26,197 nucleotides of DNA from Collinsella sp. GTDB taxonomy: Bacteria > Actinomycetota > Coriobacteriia > Coriobacteriales > Coriobacteriaceae. The notes under the pieces are model-generated. The model searched no databases, was not told where the DNA came from, and saw only the letters and a list, made by a program, of their open reading frames with translations. The DNA lies in NCBI GenBank assembly GCA_019414545.1, contig DXLV01000029.1, forward strand, positions 1,626 to 27,822. The letters are read 5' to 3'. Both the position numbers and the translations under genes were made by a program. This document shows positions 1 to 8,595 of this stretch, one piece after another (the first letter of the stretch is position 1; each line of letters opens with the position of its first letter).

Positions 1-2
1 GT

Positions 3-1181
3 ACGCTTGTGCCCATCATGCGTGAGCGCTCGCTCACCGGCACGCGCGTGGGCGACTCGATTCTCGCGTATGGCACTTGGGGCGAGCTCGGTCCCGTGCT
101 CGCCATGTCGGTGCTGTTGTCTGCCCGCACTGGCATCCAAACGCTCGTTATCCTTGGCTTGTTTGCGGTGGTTTGCGTGTTGCTGGCCGTGGTCCCGAGC
201 CGCTCCAAGCGCGTCGGCAGCCGCTTCTTTGCATTTGTTGAGGAGCGCGCCGATACCACGTCGCAGACCTTCGTGCGCCTGACGGTGCTCATCCTGGTCA
301 CGCTCGTGGCATTCTCGGCTGTCTTTGATCTCGACATCGTGTTGGGTTCTTTTGCCGCCGGCTTTGTCCTGCGCTATATCATCCCCGAGGGCAACCATAC
401 GCTCGAGACCAAGCTCGACGGTCTGGCCTACGGTTTTTTGATTCCGGTGTTCTTTACCGTATCGGGCGCAAAGATCGATCTGACGGCCGTGGCGTCGCGC
501 CCGGGTCTGCTCGTGGGCTTTATCGTGGCGTTGTTGATTATTCGTGCCGTGCCCATTCTTATTTCCATGAGCATTTGTCCTGCGACGCGCGATGTGTCGG
601 CGTATGGTCGCATTACCGTGGCCCTGTACTGCACCACGGCGCTGCCGATCATCGTTGCCGTTACGAGCGTTGCCGTCAACGCGGGCGCGCTGTCGCAAGA
701 TATTGCGTCGGTCATGGTTGCCGCCGGTGCCATCACGGTGTTCTTGATGCCATTGCTCGCGCAGCTCTTCTACCGCGTGGTGGATGCCGCACCGGTCGCC
801 GCCGTGGCAGAGGTTGCCGAGCATCCATCCGATGCGCTCGACATCTTGCGCGCCCACCACGACCTAGCGAGCTTGCTCGCGCGCGAGCACGAGCTGCTGA
901 CCTCGCATGGCCATGGTCGCGTATTCGAGGGCCTGCCTACGCTCGATACGATTGCCGAGCGTCTTTCCGCCGAGGCAGCGAGCGGCCACATCGATGCCCG
1001 CATCGTGGACGCGGCGCACCTGCTTGCCGATAAGACCTATGGAGACGAGGTCGACCCGTCCGAGCTGACTCCGCGTGAGCGCCGCCGCCTGGAGCGCGCC
1101 AAGCTCGCTGTGCGCGAATACCGCCGCCGCATGCTGGAGCTCTATGCGCGCGAAGAAGCCGAAGACGACGACGGCAAGTAG
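3..1181 (+). CDS. Cation:proton antiporter, CPA2 family (5' end outside window)
   Basis: The open frame is already running at the left edge, so the gene is 5'-truncated; the GTG at 9 is only an internal valine codon. About 392 codons remain. They show seven or so hydrophobic segments typical of the second half of a sodium/hydrogen exchanger domain, including a GFLIPVFFTVSGAKIDL segment that resembles the conserved late-helix region of KefB/NapA-type antiporters. The last ~130 residues are hydrophilic and rich in Arg, Glu and Ala, a cytoplasmic tail too short and different to be a normal TrkA-N domain. By family knowledge it exchanges Na+ or K+ for H+ across the cytoplasmic membrane; the ion cannot be told from sequence. 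It converges with the SDR gene across a shared hairpin. Confidence 0.85.
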   Translation, partial: TLVPIMRERSLTGTRVGDSILAYGTWGELGPVLAMSVLLSARTGIQTLVILGLFAVVCVLLAVVPSRSKRVGSRFFAFVEERADTTSQTFVRLTVLILVTLVAFSAVFDLDIVLGSFAAGFVLRYIIPEGNHTLETKLDGLAYGFLIPVFFTVSGAKIDLTAVASRPGLLVGFIVALLIIRAVPILISMSICPATRDVSAYGRITVALYCTTALPIIVAVTSVAVNAGALSQDIASVMVAAGAITVFLMPLLAQLFYRVVDAAPVAAVAEVAEHPSDALDILRAHHDLASLLAREHELLTSHGHGRVFEGLPTLDTIAERLSAEAASGHIDARIVDAAHLLADKTYGDEVDPSELTPRERRRLERAKLAVREYRRRMLELYAREEAEDDDGK

Positions 1182-1219
1182 CAAGGAATGTCGGGATACG
1201 GGTTCCGTCCAAATAATAG

Positions 1220-1260
1220 AAGGCGCGCTGCCTGCGGTTGATGCAGGCAGCGCGCCTTTT
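1220..1260. terminator. Hairpin terminator between convergent genes
   Basis: A perfect 16-bp stem (1220-1235 with 1243-1258) and a 7-nt loop, followed by a T run on the plus strand and flanked by A/T-rich sequence on the other side. It lies between the antiporter stop (1181) and the end of the minus-strand SDR gene (1303), so it probably serves both directions. Confidence 0.85.
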
Positions 1261-1302
1261 GCGTTGAGCTCCGTTGAGGTCCGAAATCGTGGCTTGCGAC
1301 CT

Positions 1303-2052
1303 TTAGGAGCGGGCGGCTCCGTCGACGGGGAGCACGGCGCCCGTGACATAGGAGGACATGTCGCTCGCCAGGAAAACAAAGGCGTTGGCGACATCCTCGG
1401 GCTCGCCCATGCGACCCAGCGGAATGGTGGCGATGATGGGCTTGATGACCTCTTCGGGCAGGTTGGCGACCATGTCGGTCTTAGTCACGCCGGGGGCGAC
1501 GGCGTTGACGCGGATGCCCATGGGAGCGAGCTCGCGCGAGAGCGACTGGACCATACCGTTGACGGCAAACTTGGACGTGGGGTAACCGACGCCGGAGGGC
1601 TGGCCGTACTTGGCGACCATCGAGCTTGTGGTAGTGATGGTGCCGCCGTGGCCGGCCTCGGTCATGATCTTGGCGGCAGCCTGGTGGCCATTAAAGACGG
1701 CGACGACGTTAAGGTCCATGACCTTTGCGAACTCCTCGGCCGTGTAGTCCAAGAGGGGTGAACGCTGGGAGATACCGGCATTGTTGACGACCGTGTCCAA
1801 GCCGCCCATGTCGGCTGCAGTCTGCGTAAAGGCCTCAGTCACGGCCTCGAGCGAGGTGAGATCGCAGGAGCGACCCCAGACCTTGGCGTCGGGATAGGCG
1901 GCTGTCAGCTTCTCAACGGCCGTGTCGGCAGTCTCCTGGCGCGAGCCAAAGACGGTGACGGCAGCGCCTTCCTCGATAAAACGGCAGGCGATGGCATAGC
2001 CGATACCGCGTGTGCCTCCGGTGATGATTGCTTTCTTGCCCTCGAGCAACAT
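1303..2052 (-). CDS. Short-chain dehydrogenase/reductase, FabG-like
   Basis: Classical SDR of 249 residues, the usual family length. The Rossmann cofactor motif TGGTRGIG is at residues 11-18, the NNAG motif at 90-93, the catalytic Ser at 143/144 and the YxxxK pair at Tyr157/Lys161, so the active site is complete. R15 after the glycine-rich turn favours NADP(H), as in FabG. I start at the ATG at 2052, which has GAGAGGA about 6 nt upstream; an in-frame ATG 72 nt earlier lacks a ribosome site and would add a Cys-rich leader unlike the family. It is a single gene downstream of hom, separated by the hom terminator. Substrate is unknown: 3-oxoacyl-ACP reduction is the default family guess, but with no other fatty-acid genes nearby it could reduce a sugar, steroid or other alcohol/ketone. 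Confidence 0.88.
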   Translation of the reverse strand: MLLEGKKAIITGGTRGIGYAIACRFIEEGAAVTVFGSRQETADTAVEKLTAAYPDAKVWGRSCDLTSLEAVTEAFTQTAADMGGLDTVVNNAGISQRSPLLDYTAEEFAKVMDLNVVAVFNGHQAAAKIMTEAGHGGTITTTSSMVAKYGQPSGVGYPTSKFAVNGMVQSLSRELAPMGIRVNAVAPGVTKTDMVANLPEEVIKPIIATIPLGRMGEPEDVANAFVFLASDMSSYVTGAVLPVDGAARS

Positions 2053-2201
2053 GGTGCTTCCTCTCATCGCGGGCGGACATTCGCAGCACAGCGTAGCGGT
2101 AGTCGGAATCGGCCGCGTTTGCATATCGGTGAACGGTAGCCCGCGTTACCGATGAGCGGCTCGCGCAAATATGCTTTGCCGTTGTGCTTAGGGCAGGTGA
2201 C

Positions 2202-2236
2202 AAAAGGGCTCCCGTCCCACATCGGACGGGAGCCCT
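2202..2236 (-). terminator. Terminator of hom
   Basis: A perfect 13-bp stem (2205-2217 with 2224-2236) and a 6-nt loop. On the minus strand it is followed by a TTTT run. It lies 30 nt past the hom stop codon and separates hom from the SDR gene. Confidence 0.85.
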
Positions 2237-2266
2237 CAAGGCGCGTATTGCTAGGCGAGCGTTGGG

Positions 2267-3610
2267 CTAGTTCGCCATGACGCCTTCGGTCCAAGCCTCA
2301 ACGTCCTCGATGCGCAGGACGTTGGCGACCTCGGCCACGCAGCCGACGCTGGCAAGCTCGGCGGCGGCAGCCTGGACGTCCTTCTCGAGCGCGCGGTGCG
2401 TCAGGAAGATGACCGAGCAGGCATCGCTGACGCCCGATTTGCCGTCCTCGACCTGGTTGATGAGCGAGATCGAGATGTTGTGCTTGGCAAAGATGTCGAC
2501 CGTCTCGGACAGGGCGCCCACGCGGTCGGCGACTTTCAGGCGCACATAGTACTTGGTCTGGAGCTCGTCCATGGGCTTAAAGGTGAGGTTGTGGCCATAG
2601 GGCTCAATCTCGGGCAGCGGAGCCACGCCGCGGCTGATCTGCTCGGAGAGCGACAGGATATCGCCCACGACGGCGCTCGCGGTGGGGAAGGAGCCTGCGC
2701 CCGCGCCGTAGAACATGGTCTCGCCCACGGCGTCGCCTACCACGTAGACGGCGTTCATGGCGCCGTTGACCTTGGCGAGCATATGGTCTGCGGGGATCAG
2801 CGTGGGATGCACGCGAACGTCGACGCCAGCGTCGGTGTTGCGGGCGATGCCGAGCAGTTTGATGGTGTAGCCGAGCTCGCGGGCCTGGGCGATGTCCTCG
2901 GCGCCGATGGTGCGGATACCCTGCTGGTACACATCATCGGTGGTAACGCGGGTGCCAAAGCCGATGGAGGCGAGGATGGCCGTCTTGCTGGCGGCATCGA
3001 AGCCGTCGACGTCGGCGGACGGGTCGGCCTCGGCATAGCCCTTAGCCTGTGCGTCGGCGAGCACGTCAGCGTAATCGGCGCCCTCGGCGTCCATGCGCGA
3101 CAGGATGTAGTTGGTGGTGCCGTTGAGGATGCCGGCGATGGTCAGGATCTTGTTACCCACCAGGTCGTGCTCGAGTGTGCTGACAATGGGGATGCCGCCA
3201 CCGCAGCTGGCCTCGCACTTAATCTGCACGCCGCACGCACGCGCCTTCTCGGCAAGCGTCTCGACATGGCGGCCCAGCAGGGCCTTGTTGGCGGAGACGA
3301 CATGCTTGCCGTTCTCGAAGGCAGTGGTGAAGATCTCGGTTGCGGGATGCTCGCCACCAATCAGCTCGACGACGATGTCGACGGCGGGGTCGGTGACGAC
3401 ATCGTGCCAGTCGCTCGTAAAGGCCTCGCGCTCAATGCCTGCCGCCTCGGCCTGCTCCCAAGCAAGCGCGCAGGCGCGGGTCAGCTTAAGGTCGATGCCG
3501 TAGGCTGCCAGGTACTCATCGTGGTGGCTCTTGATCAGACGGGCCACGCCGCCGCCGACGGTTCCCAGACCGATCAGACCGACGTTCACGGTGCGCAGGG
3601 GTTCGCTCAT
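2267..3610 (-). CDS. hom: Homoserine dehydrogenase
   Basis: NAD(P)-dependent reduction of aspartate semialdehyde to homoserine, the branch point to threonine, methionine and isoleucine. The 447-residue protein has the nucleotide motif GLGTVG at 14-19, SANKALL at 106-112, NGTTNY at 163-168, the substrate-binding segment around GYAEADPSADVDG at 191-203 and the catalytic Lys209 in DAASK. A C-terminal ACT domain (about 354-432) is the usual allosteric, threonine-sensing module of the long monofunctional form. The start at 3610 has GAAGGAG upstream. It is transcribed divergently from the liv locus, across 250 bp; a TAGAAT -10-like sequence lies about 55 nt upstream but I see no good -35. thrB and thrC are not adjacent in this window. 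Confidence 0.95.
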   Translation of the reverse strand: MSEPLRTVNVGLIGLGTVGGGVARLIKSHHDEYLAAYGIDLKLTRACALAWEQAEAAGIEREAFTSDWHDVVTDPAVDIVVELIGGEHPATEIFTTAFENGKHVVSANKALLGRHVETLAEKARACGVQIKCEASCGGGIPIVSTLEHDLVGNKILTIAGILNGTTNYILSRMDAEGADYADVLADAQAKGYAEADPSADVDGFDAASKTAILASIGFGTRVTTDDVYQQGIRTIGAEDIAQARELGYTIKLLGIARNTDAGVDVRVHPTLIPADHMLAKVNGAMNAVYVVGDAVGETMFYGAGAGSFPTASAVVGDILSLSEQISRGVAPLPEIEPYGHNLTFKPMDELQTKYYVRLKVADRVGALSETVDIFAKHNISISLINQVEDGKSGVSDACSVIFLTHRALEKDVQAAAAELASVGCVAEVANVLRIEDVEAWTEGVMAN

Positions 3611-3827
3611 AGATAACTCCTTCGTGCATCTTATGGATGGATAAACCGCTTAAAGGTTGAGTGCATTCTAGCGTGAACCGGGGGCGCGTGCTCGCCAGGC
3701 AACAGGAGCCGCACAAAACGGCACCCCCGAAACGCTGCGGAAACATTGGAAACACGCTCGCTACAAACGGACTTCCGTAACAAACTGTCAACGTTTGCGC
3801 CATAAGGTTTGCCCTGTACCGCAAGAC

Positions 3828-3842
3828 GGCCGCACCGCGGCC
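3828..3842 (+). promoter_or_regulatory. GC-rich hairpin in the leader of the first binding-protein gene
   Basis: GGCCGC and GCGGCC flank a 3-nt loop immediately before the ribosome site (AGGGGG) of the binding-protein gene at 3862. It could tune translation or be an operator. The rest of 3611-3861 holds the divergent promoter region, where I found no convincing -35/-10 pair on the plus strand. Confidence 0.3.
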
Positions 3843-3861
3843 AGCGAAAAAGGGGGACACC

Positions 3862-5028
3862 ATGTTCAACATCAACAGCACGCTCAGCCGTAGGAACTTT
3901 CTCGCCGGCGCTGCGGCGCTCGGCAGCACCGCCGCACTCGCTGGTTGCTCGTCGGGTGGCTCGGACGGCGGCACCGCCGATGACGGCAAGACCTTCAAGA
4001 TCGGTGTCATCGGCCCTCTGACCGGCGCCGCGGCAACCTATGGCGTTTCGGCCGAGAAGGGTGCCAAGCTTGCCGCCAAGGATTTCTCGACCAAGGACCT
4101 CAAACTCTCGCTTAAGTCCGAGGATGACGTCGCCGACGGCGAGAAGGCTATCAACGCCTTCAATACCCTGTGCGACTGGGGCATGCAGGCGCTCGTCGGC
4201 CCCGTCACGACTGGTGCCGCCGTCGCTGTCTCGGGCGAGATCGCCGACGATATGCTCATGGTCACGCCCTCTGCTTCGTCCCTCGACGTCACCAAGGACA
4301 AGACCACGGTTTTCCAGGTTTGCTTTACCGACCCCACCATGGGCGCGAGTGCTGCCAAGTTTTTGGCCGAGAAGTATGCAGACGCCAAGATCGCCCTGTT
4401 TTACAACTCCGGCGATACGTACAGCTCGGGTGTTGCCGACGCCTTTGCCGAGCAGGCCAAGGCATCCAAGCTCGACATCGTCGATACCGAGACCTTTAAG
4501 GACGACTCTTCCACGAGCTTTACCAACCAGCTCACCAAGGCCAAGGAGGCCGGCGCCACGCTTATCTTTGCCCCGATCTATTACACGCCGGCGTCCGTTT
4601 TGCTCAAGAACGCCAAGGACATGGGCTACGACATGACCCTCATGGGCACCGACGGCATGGACGGCCTGCTCTCCGTTGAGGGCTTCGACACCTCTCTTGC
4701 CGAGGGCGTGCTGCTCATGACCCCGTTCTCTGCCGACGATGAGAAGAACGCCGACTTCGTCAAGGCATATAAGGACGCCTACGACGAGACGCCCAACCAG
4801 TTTGCCGCCGATGCCTATGACTGCGTCCATGCGATTGTCGAGGCTATCGATAAGGCAGACATCGACATCACGGCCGACGGCGCCGACATTGCCGGCGATC
4901 TTGCCAAGGCCATGCGCAAGATCAAGATCGAGGGCCTGACGGGCGAGCTCACGTGGAACGACGAGGGCCAAGTCGAAAAGCCCGCCACAGCCTATGTGAT
5001 CCAGGACGGCAAGTACATCGCCGCCTAA
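3862..5028 (+). CDS. livJ: LIV-type ABC transporter substrate-binding lipoprotein (copy 1)
   Basis: Periplasmic-binding-type receptor (Peripla_BP_6 / Leu-Ile-Val family) of 388 residues that delivers an amino acid to LivHMGF. The N-terminus carries a twin-arginine-like motif SRRNFL (9-14), a hydrophobic stretch and a lipobox LAGC with Cys29, so the mature protein should be lipid-anchored on the outer face of the membrane, perhaps exported folded by Tat. The mature part starts with a Ser/Gly linker and KIGVIGPLTG, the typical first strand of this family. AGGGGG lies just upstream of the ATG. It is followed after 270 bp by a close paralogue, then the permeases. The substrate is not proven; branched-chain amino acids are the family default. 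Confidence 0.92.
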   Translation: MFNINSTLSRRNFLAGAAALGSTAALAGCSSGGSDGGTADDGKTFKIGVIGPLTGAAATYGVSAEKGAKLAAKDFSTKDLKLSLKSEDDVADGEKAINAFNTLCDWGMQALVGPVTTGAAVAVSGEIADDMLMVTPSASSLDVTKDKTTVFQVCFTDPTMGASAAKFLAEKYADAKIALFYNSGDTYSSGVADAFAEQAKASKLDIVDTETFKDDSSTSFTNQLTKAKEAGATLIFAPIYYTPASVLLKNAKDMGYDMTLMGTDGMDGLLSVEGFDTSLAEGVLLMTPFSADDEKNADFVKAYKDAYDETPNQFAADAYDCVHAIVEAIDKADIDITADGADIAGDLAKAMRKIKIEGLTGELTWNDEGQVEKPATAYVIQDGKYIAA

Positions 5029-5298
5029 GTGCGCAAAAGTGCGACCGGTGAGGCCGTTTTATTCAGGGCAGGGACGCTTGTAACGGAATGGAAACATTAC
5101 TTTCACACAATAAAGTGGCTAAACTGCATAAACCAATAGAAATACGCATAATTATGGATAAACGGACAAAACAAAAGAAAAGTTGAAATAATCGCCACTT
5201 TTCTCAACTAAAGCGTCTACTATTTTGCGAACGCCGAACACGGCGAAGGATGGCCTGTTGGGTAACCGAAACCCGACGAGATTTGAGAGGAGAGCCGC
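5029..5298 (+). promoter_or_regulatory. AT-rich intergenic regulatory region before binding-protein copy 2
   Basis: This 270-bp gap is strikingly AT-rich for the locus (about 5090-5225), suggesting promoter activity for the second receptor. Arms AGTTGA/TCAACT and GAAAAG/CTTTTC around 5178-5212 interleave, allowing two exclusive hairpins. A TACTAT -10-like box sits at 5218-5223 without a convincing -35. A 7-bp hairpin (one G-T pair) follows at about 5257-5277, just before the GAGAGGAG ribosome site. No gene was found here. Confidence 0.4.
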
Positions 5299-6486
5299 AT
5301 GTCGAGCCTCACCGGTAAGTCATTGAACCCTGTTATGAATCGCAGGAGCGTTATCGCGAGCGCAGCAGGTCTGGGGGCGATGTCTATTCTAGCTGGCTGC
5401 TCCTCCAACGGCGGCGACAGCGGTTCCGCTTCGGGCGACGCTTCGTTTAAGATCGGCACCATCGGCCCGCTGACCGGCGCCAACGCGTCCTACGGCAAGT
5501 CCGTTACCCAGGGTGTCGAGCTTGGCTGCAAGGATTTCTCGACCAAGGAGCTGCCGCTTGCCAGCAAGGCCGAGGATGACCAGGCCGACGGCGAGAAGGC
5601 CGTCAACGCCTTTAACACCCTGCTCGACTGGGGCATGCAGGCCCTCGTCGGCCCGACCACCACGGGTGCGTCGGTTGCCGTTGCCGCCGAGTGCGGTAAC
5701 GACCCCGAGACGTTCATGATCACTCCGTCCGCGTCCTCCGAGGACGTCACCAAGGGCAAGGATTGCGTCTTCCAGGTTTGCTTTACCGATCCCAACCAGG
5801 GCGTCAACGCTGCCAAGTTCCTGGCGCAGAAGTATGCGGACGAGAAGTTCGTGCTGTTCTATAACTCCGGCGACGCCTATTCTTCGGGCATCGCAGATTC
5901 CTTTAAGGTTCAGGCCGCTAAATCCAAGCTCGAGATTGTTGACGAGGAGACCTTTAAGGACGACTCCGCCACGAGCTTTACCAACCAGCTCACCAAGGCC
6001 AAGCAGGCCGGCGCCACCATGATCTTTGCACCAATCTACTACACGCCGGCGTCCGTCCTGCTCAAGAACGCCAAGGACATGGGCTACGACGTCAAGATGA
6101 TGGGCTGCGACGGCATGGACGGCATCCTGGGCGTTGAGGGCTTCGACACCTCTCTTGCCGAGGGTCTGCTGCTCATGACCCCGTTCTCCGCCGACGACGA
6201 GAAGAACGCCGACTTCGTCAACGCTTACAAGGATAAGTATGGCGAGACTCCGGACCAGTTTGCCGCCGACGCTTACGACGGCGTGCACGCGGTGGCCGAG
6301 GCCCTCGAGGAGGCCGGTCTTGGTGTCGACGCCGACCCGACCGAGGTCGCCGAGAAGCTGCCTAAGGCTATGCTCAAGATTACCGTTGACGGTCTGACCG
6401 GCAAGCTCACCTGGAACGATAAGGGCCAGGTCCAGAAGGAGCCCACGGCGTACGTCATCACCGACGGCAAGTACGTACAGGCCTAA
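5299..6486 (+). CDS. livJ: LIV-type ABC transporter substrate-binding lipoprotein (copy 2)
   Basis: A 395-residue paralogue of the receptor encoded just upstream, with the same fold and family. It has an N-terminal NRRSVI twin-arginine-like stretch (14-19) and lipobox LAGC ending at Cys34, followed by a Gly/Ser linker and KIGTIGPLTG. GAGAGGAG precedes the ATG at 5299; a second in-frame ATG at 5335 (residue 13) would also give a working signal peptide. Long stretches in the C-terminal lobe match copy 1 nearly base for base, while the N-terminal part and residues around the ligand pocket differ more. This suggests duplication with partial conversion, and two receptors with different specificity sharing one permease. 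Confidence 0.92.
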   Translation: MSSLTGKSLNPVMNRRSVIASAAGLGAMSILAGCSSNGGDSGSASGDASFKIGTIGPLTGANASYGKSVTQGVELGCKDFSTKELPLASKAEDDQADGEKAVNAFNTLLDWGMQALVGPTTTGASVAVAAECGNDPETFMITPSASSEDVTKGKDCVFQVCFTDPNQGVNAAKFLAQKYADEKFVLFYNSGDAYSSGIADSFKVQAAKSKLEIVDEETFKDDSATSFTNQLTKAKQAGATMIFAPIYYTPASVLLKNAKDMGYDVKMMGCDGMDGILGVEGFDTSLAEGLLLMTPFSADDEKNADFVNAYKDKYGETPDQFAADAYDGVHAVAEALEEAGLGVDADPTEVAEKLPKAMLKITVDGLTGKLTWNDKGQVQKEPTAYVITDGKYVQA

Positions 6487-6490
6487 TAAG

Positions 6491-6578
6491 CCGCCTTACA
6501 TAGAGCGGTTTTGATCCCAAGCAGGGGAGGTTTGGCCTTCCCTGCTTGCTTGGTATCTAGGGACAGTGTAACGTCCCT
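6491..6578 (+). terminator. Three successive hairpins between the receptor and permease genes
   Basis: A weak CCGC/GCGG hairpin followed by TTTT (6491-6512), a stronger hairpin with a 9-bp perfect stem extended by a wobble and an A-T pair (6518-6548), and AGGGAC/GTCCCT (6559-6578). None has a long T tract, so read-through is likely. Such structures after a binding-protein gene commonly raise its mRNA level relative to the permease genes; that role is inferred. Confidence 0.5.
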
Positions 6579-6624
6579 GTTTCATACATTAACTGGAAAC
6601 CTATTCGAAAGGGGGATGTGGAAC

Positions 6625-7506
6625 ATGACGGTCTTTATCCAATACCTGGTCAACGGCCTGTCCATGGGCAGCGTCTACGCCATCATCGCGTTGGGCTACA
6701 CCATGGTCTACGGTATCGCCAAGATGCTGAACTTCGCTCACGGCGACGTTATCATGGTCGGTGCCTATGTCTCGTTCTGTGCCACGTCGTATCTCGGCCT
6801 CCCGGGCTGGGCATCTGTAATTCTCTCTTGTGTGGTCTGCACCGTTCTCGGTGTTCTCATCGAGGGTCTGGCATACAAGCCGCTGCGTCAGGCGGGCCCG
6901 CTGGCCGTTCTGATCACGGCCATCGGCGTGTCTTACTTCCTGCAGAACGCCGCGCAGCTTCTGTGGGGCGCCACGCCCAAGAACTTCACTTCGCTCGTCA
7001 CCTTCCAGGTGCCGGAGTTCTTGGCCAAGTTCAATGTAAGCGCCGTTTCGCTCGTCACCATCGTCGCCTGCCTGGTTATCATGGCCGGTCTGATGTTCTT
7101 TACAGGTAAGACCAAGATGGGCAAGGCCATGCGCGCCGTGTCCGAGGACAAGGCAGCCGCTCAGCTCATGGGCATCAACGTCAACCGTACCATCTCGATG
7201 ACGTTTGCCATCGGCTCCGCCCTTGCCGCCATCGCCGGTGTGCTCCTGTGCTCCTACTCGCCGGTCCTGCAACCCACCACGGGCGCCATGCCTGGCATCA
7301 AGGCCTTCGACGCCGCCGTCTTCGGCGGTATCGGCTCCATCCCCGGTGCCTTTGTCGGTGGCATTCTCATCGGCATCATCGAGGCGATGGCGCAGGCCTA
7401 CATTTCCACGAGCCTTGCCAACTCCATCGTCTTTGGTGTTTTGATCATCGTCCTGCTCGTCAAGCCTGCCGGCCTCTTGGGCAAGTACGTCCCCGAGAAG
7501 GTGTAG
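6625..7506 (+). CDS. livH: Branched-chain amino acid ABC transporter permease LivH
   Basis: Integral membrane subunit of the LIV transporter, 293 residues, with about eight hydrophobic segments. The segment NFAHGDVIMVGAY near the N-terminus and the GGIGSIPGAFVGG stretch near the C-terminus are hallmarks of the BPD_transp_2 family. I choose the ATG at 6625 because AGGGGG lies 10 nt upstream; the ATG at 6616 abuts that site, and longer frames extend back through the intergenic hairpins. It pairs with LivM to form the channel, and its stop is almost directly followed by livM. Confidence 0.93.
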   Translation: MTVFIQYLVNGLSMGSVYAIIALGYTMVYGIAKMLNFAHGDVIMVGAYVSFCATSYLGLPGWASVILSCVVCTVLGVLIEGLAYKPLRQAGPLAVLITAIGVSYFLQNAAQLLWGATPKNFTSLVTFQVPEFLAKFNVSAVSLVTIVACLVIMAGLMFFTGKTKMGKAMRAVSEDKAAAQLMGINVNRTISMTFAIGSALAAIAGVLLCSYSPVLQPTTGAMPGIKAFDAAVFGGIGSIPGAFVGGILIGIIEAMAQAYISTSLANSIVFGVLIIVLLVKPAGLLGKYVPEKV

Positions 7507-7515
7507 GTGAGCGTT

Positions 7516-8595
7516 ATGAAGTTTCTTAAAGACAAGCAGACGCGTCACGACTTTGTTACGTACGCCATGTGCCTTGTGGCGTTCGCCATCGTGTTCTTTA
7601 TGCAGTCCAACCATATGATTCCGCGCATGATCGCCGGTCAGCTGGTTCCCATCACGGCCTATATCGTCATGGCCATCTCCCTTAACCTCGTCGTCGGCAT
7701 CGCGGGCGACTTGTCGCTGGGCCACGCGGGCTTTATGAGCGTCGGCGCCTATACGGGCATCGTTACCGCGGTCGCGCTGGAGAGCGCCGTTCCCTCCGAT
7801 CCGGTGCGCCTTATCATCAGCATCGTGGTCGGTGCCATCGCTGCCGCCATCCTGGGCTTCTTGATCGGCATCCCGGTCCTTCGCCTGAGCGGCGATTACC
7901 TGGCTATCGTGACGCTGGCCTTTGGCGAGATCATCAAAGAGATCGTCACCTGCCTTATCGTGGGCGTCGACTCCCGCGGCCTGCATGTGATCTTTAACAT
8001 CACAGGTAACTCCACGATCGACGACCTGCACCTGCTCGAGGACGGCACCGCCATCATCAAGGGCGCGCAGGGCGCATCGGGCGTGTCGACGTACTCGACC
8101 TTCCTCGCCGGTGCCATCCTGGTCATGGTCGCACTCGTGATCGTGCTCAACCTGGTTCGCAGCCGTACCGGCCGTGCCATTATGGCCGTGCGCGACAACA
8201 AGATCGCTGCCGAGTCCGTGGGCATCTCCGTCACCGAGTACCGCATGATCGCCTTCGTGGTTTCCGCCGCTCTCGCCGGCGCTGCCGGAGCCCTCTTCGG
8301 CGGTAACTTCTCGCAGCTTTCCGCCACCAAGTTCGACTTCAACACGTCCATCCTCATCCTGGTGTTCGTGGTCCTGGGCGGTCTGGGCAATATGCGCGGC
8401 TCCGTCATCGCGGCGGCGTTGCTCACGGTGCTTCCCGAGCTGCTCCGTCAGTTCTCGGACTACCGCATGCTCATCTACGCCATCGTGCTGATTCTGGTCA
8501 TGATCTTTACCAACAACCCGCAGCTCAAGTCGTTCTTCGCACGCATTAAGGACCGCTTTGCTTCCAAGAAGGAGGTGGCAGCCGATGCCCAGTAA
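7516..8595 (+). CDS. livM: Branched-chain amino acid ABC transporter permease LivM
   Basis: Second permease subunit, 359 residues, multi-spanning. It carries the family signatures GDLSLGHAGFMSVGAY (about residue 70) and GDYLAIVTLAFGEI, and the RDNKIAAESVGI cytoplasmic loop expected to contact the ATPases. The ATG at 7516 has AGGTGA 5 nt upstream, overlapping the livH stop; a GTG at 7507 is an alternative start that adds three residues. The 3' end overlaps livG by 11 nt, so translation is probably coupled. Confidence 0.93.
   Translation: MKFLKDKQTRHDFVTYAMCLVAFAIVFFMQSNHMIPRMIAGQLVPITAYIVMAISLNLVVGIAGDLSLGHAGFMSVGAYTGIVTAVALESAVPSDPVRLIISIVVGAIAAAILGFLIGIPVLRLSGDYLAIVTLAFGEIIKEIVTCLIVGVDSRGLHVIFNITGNSTIDDLHLLEDGTAIIKGAQGASGVSTYSTFLAGAILVMVALVIVLNLVRSRTGRAIMAVRDNKIAAESVGISVTEYRMIAFVVSAALAGAAGALFGGNFSQLSATKFDFNTSILILVFVVLGGLGNMRGSVIAAALLTVLPELLRQFSDYRMLIYAIVLILVMIFTNNPQLKSFFARIKDRFASKKEVAADAQ

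Noticed and set aside
2396..3616. 406-codon plus-strand frame opposite hom
   Set aside because: Complete homoserine dehydrogenase motifs lie on the minus strand; the plus-strand product is a codon-bias shadow rich in Gly, Asp and His.
3611..3861. Amino-acid riboswitch, T-box or leader peptide before hom or the liv receptor gene
   Set aside because: No T-box conserved sequence, lysine-type structure or run of regulatory codons was found; only a small GC hairpin and weak promoter-like boxes.
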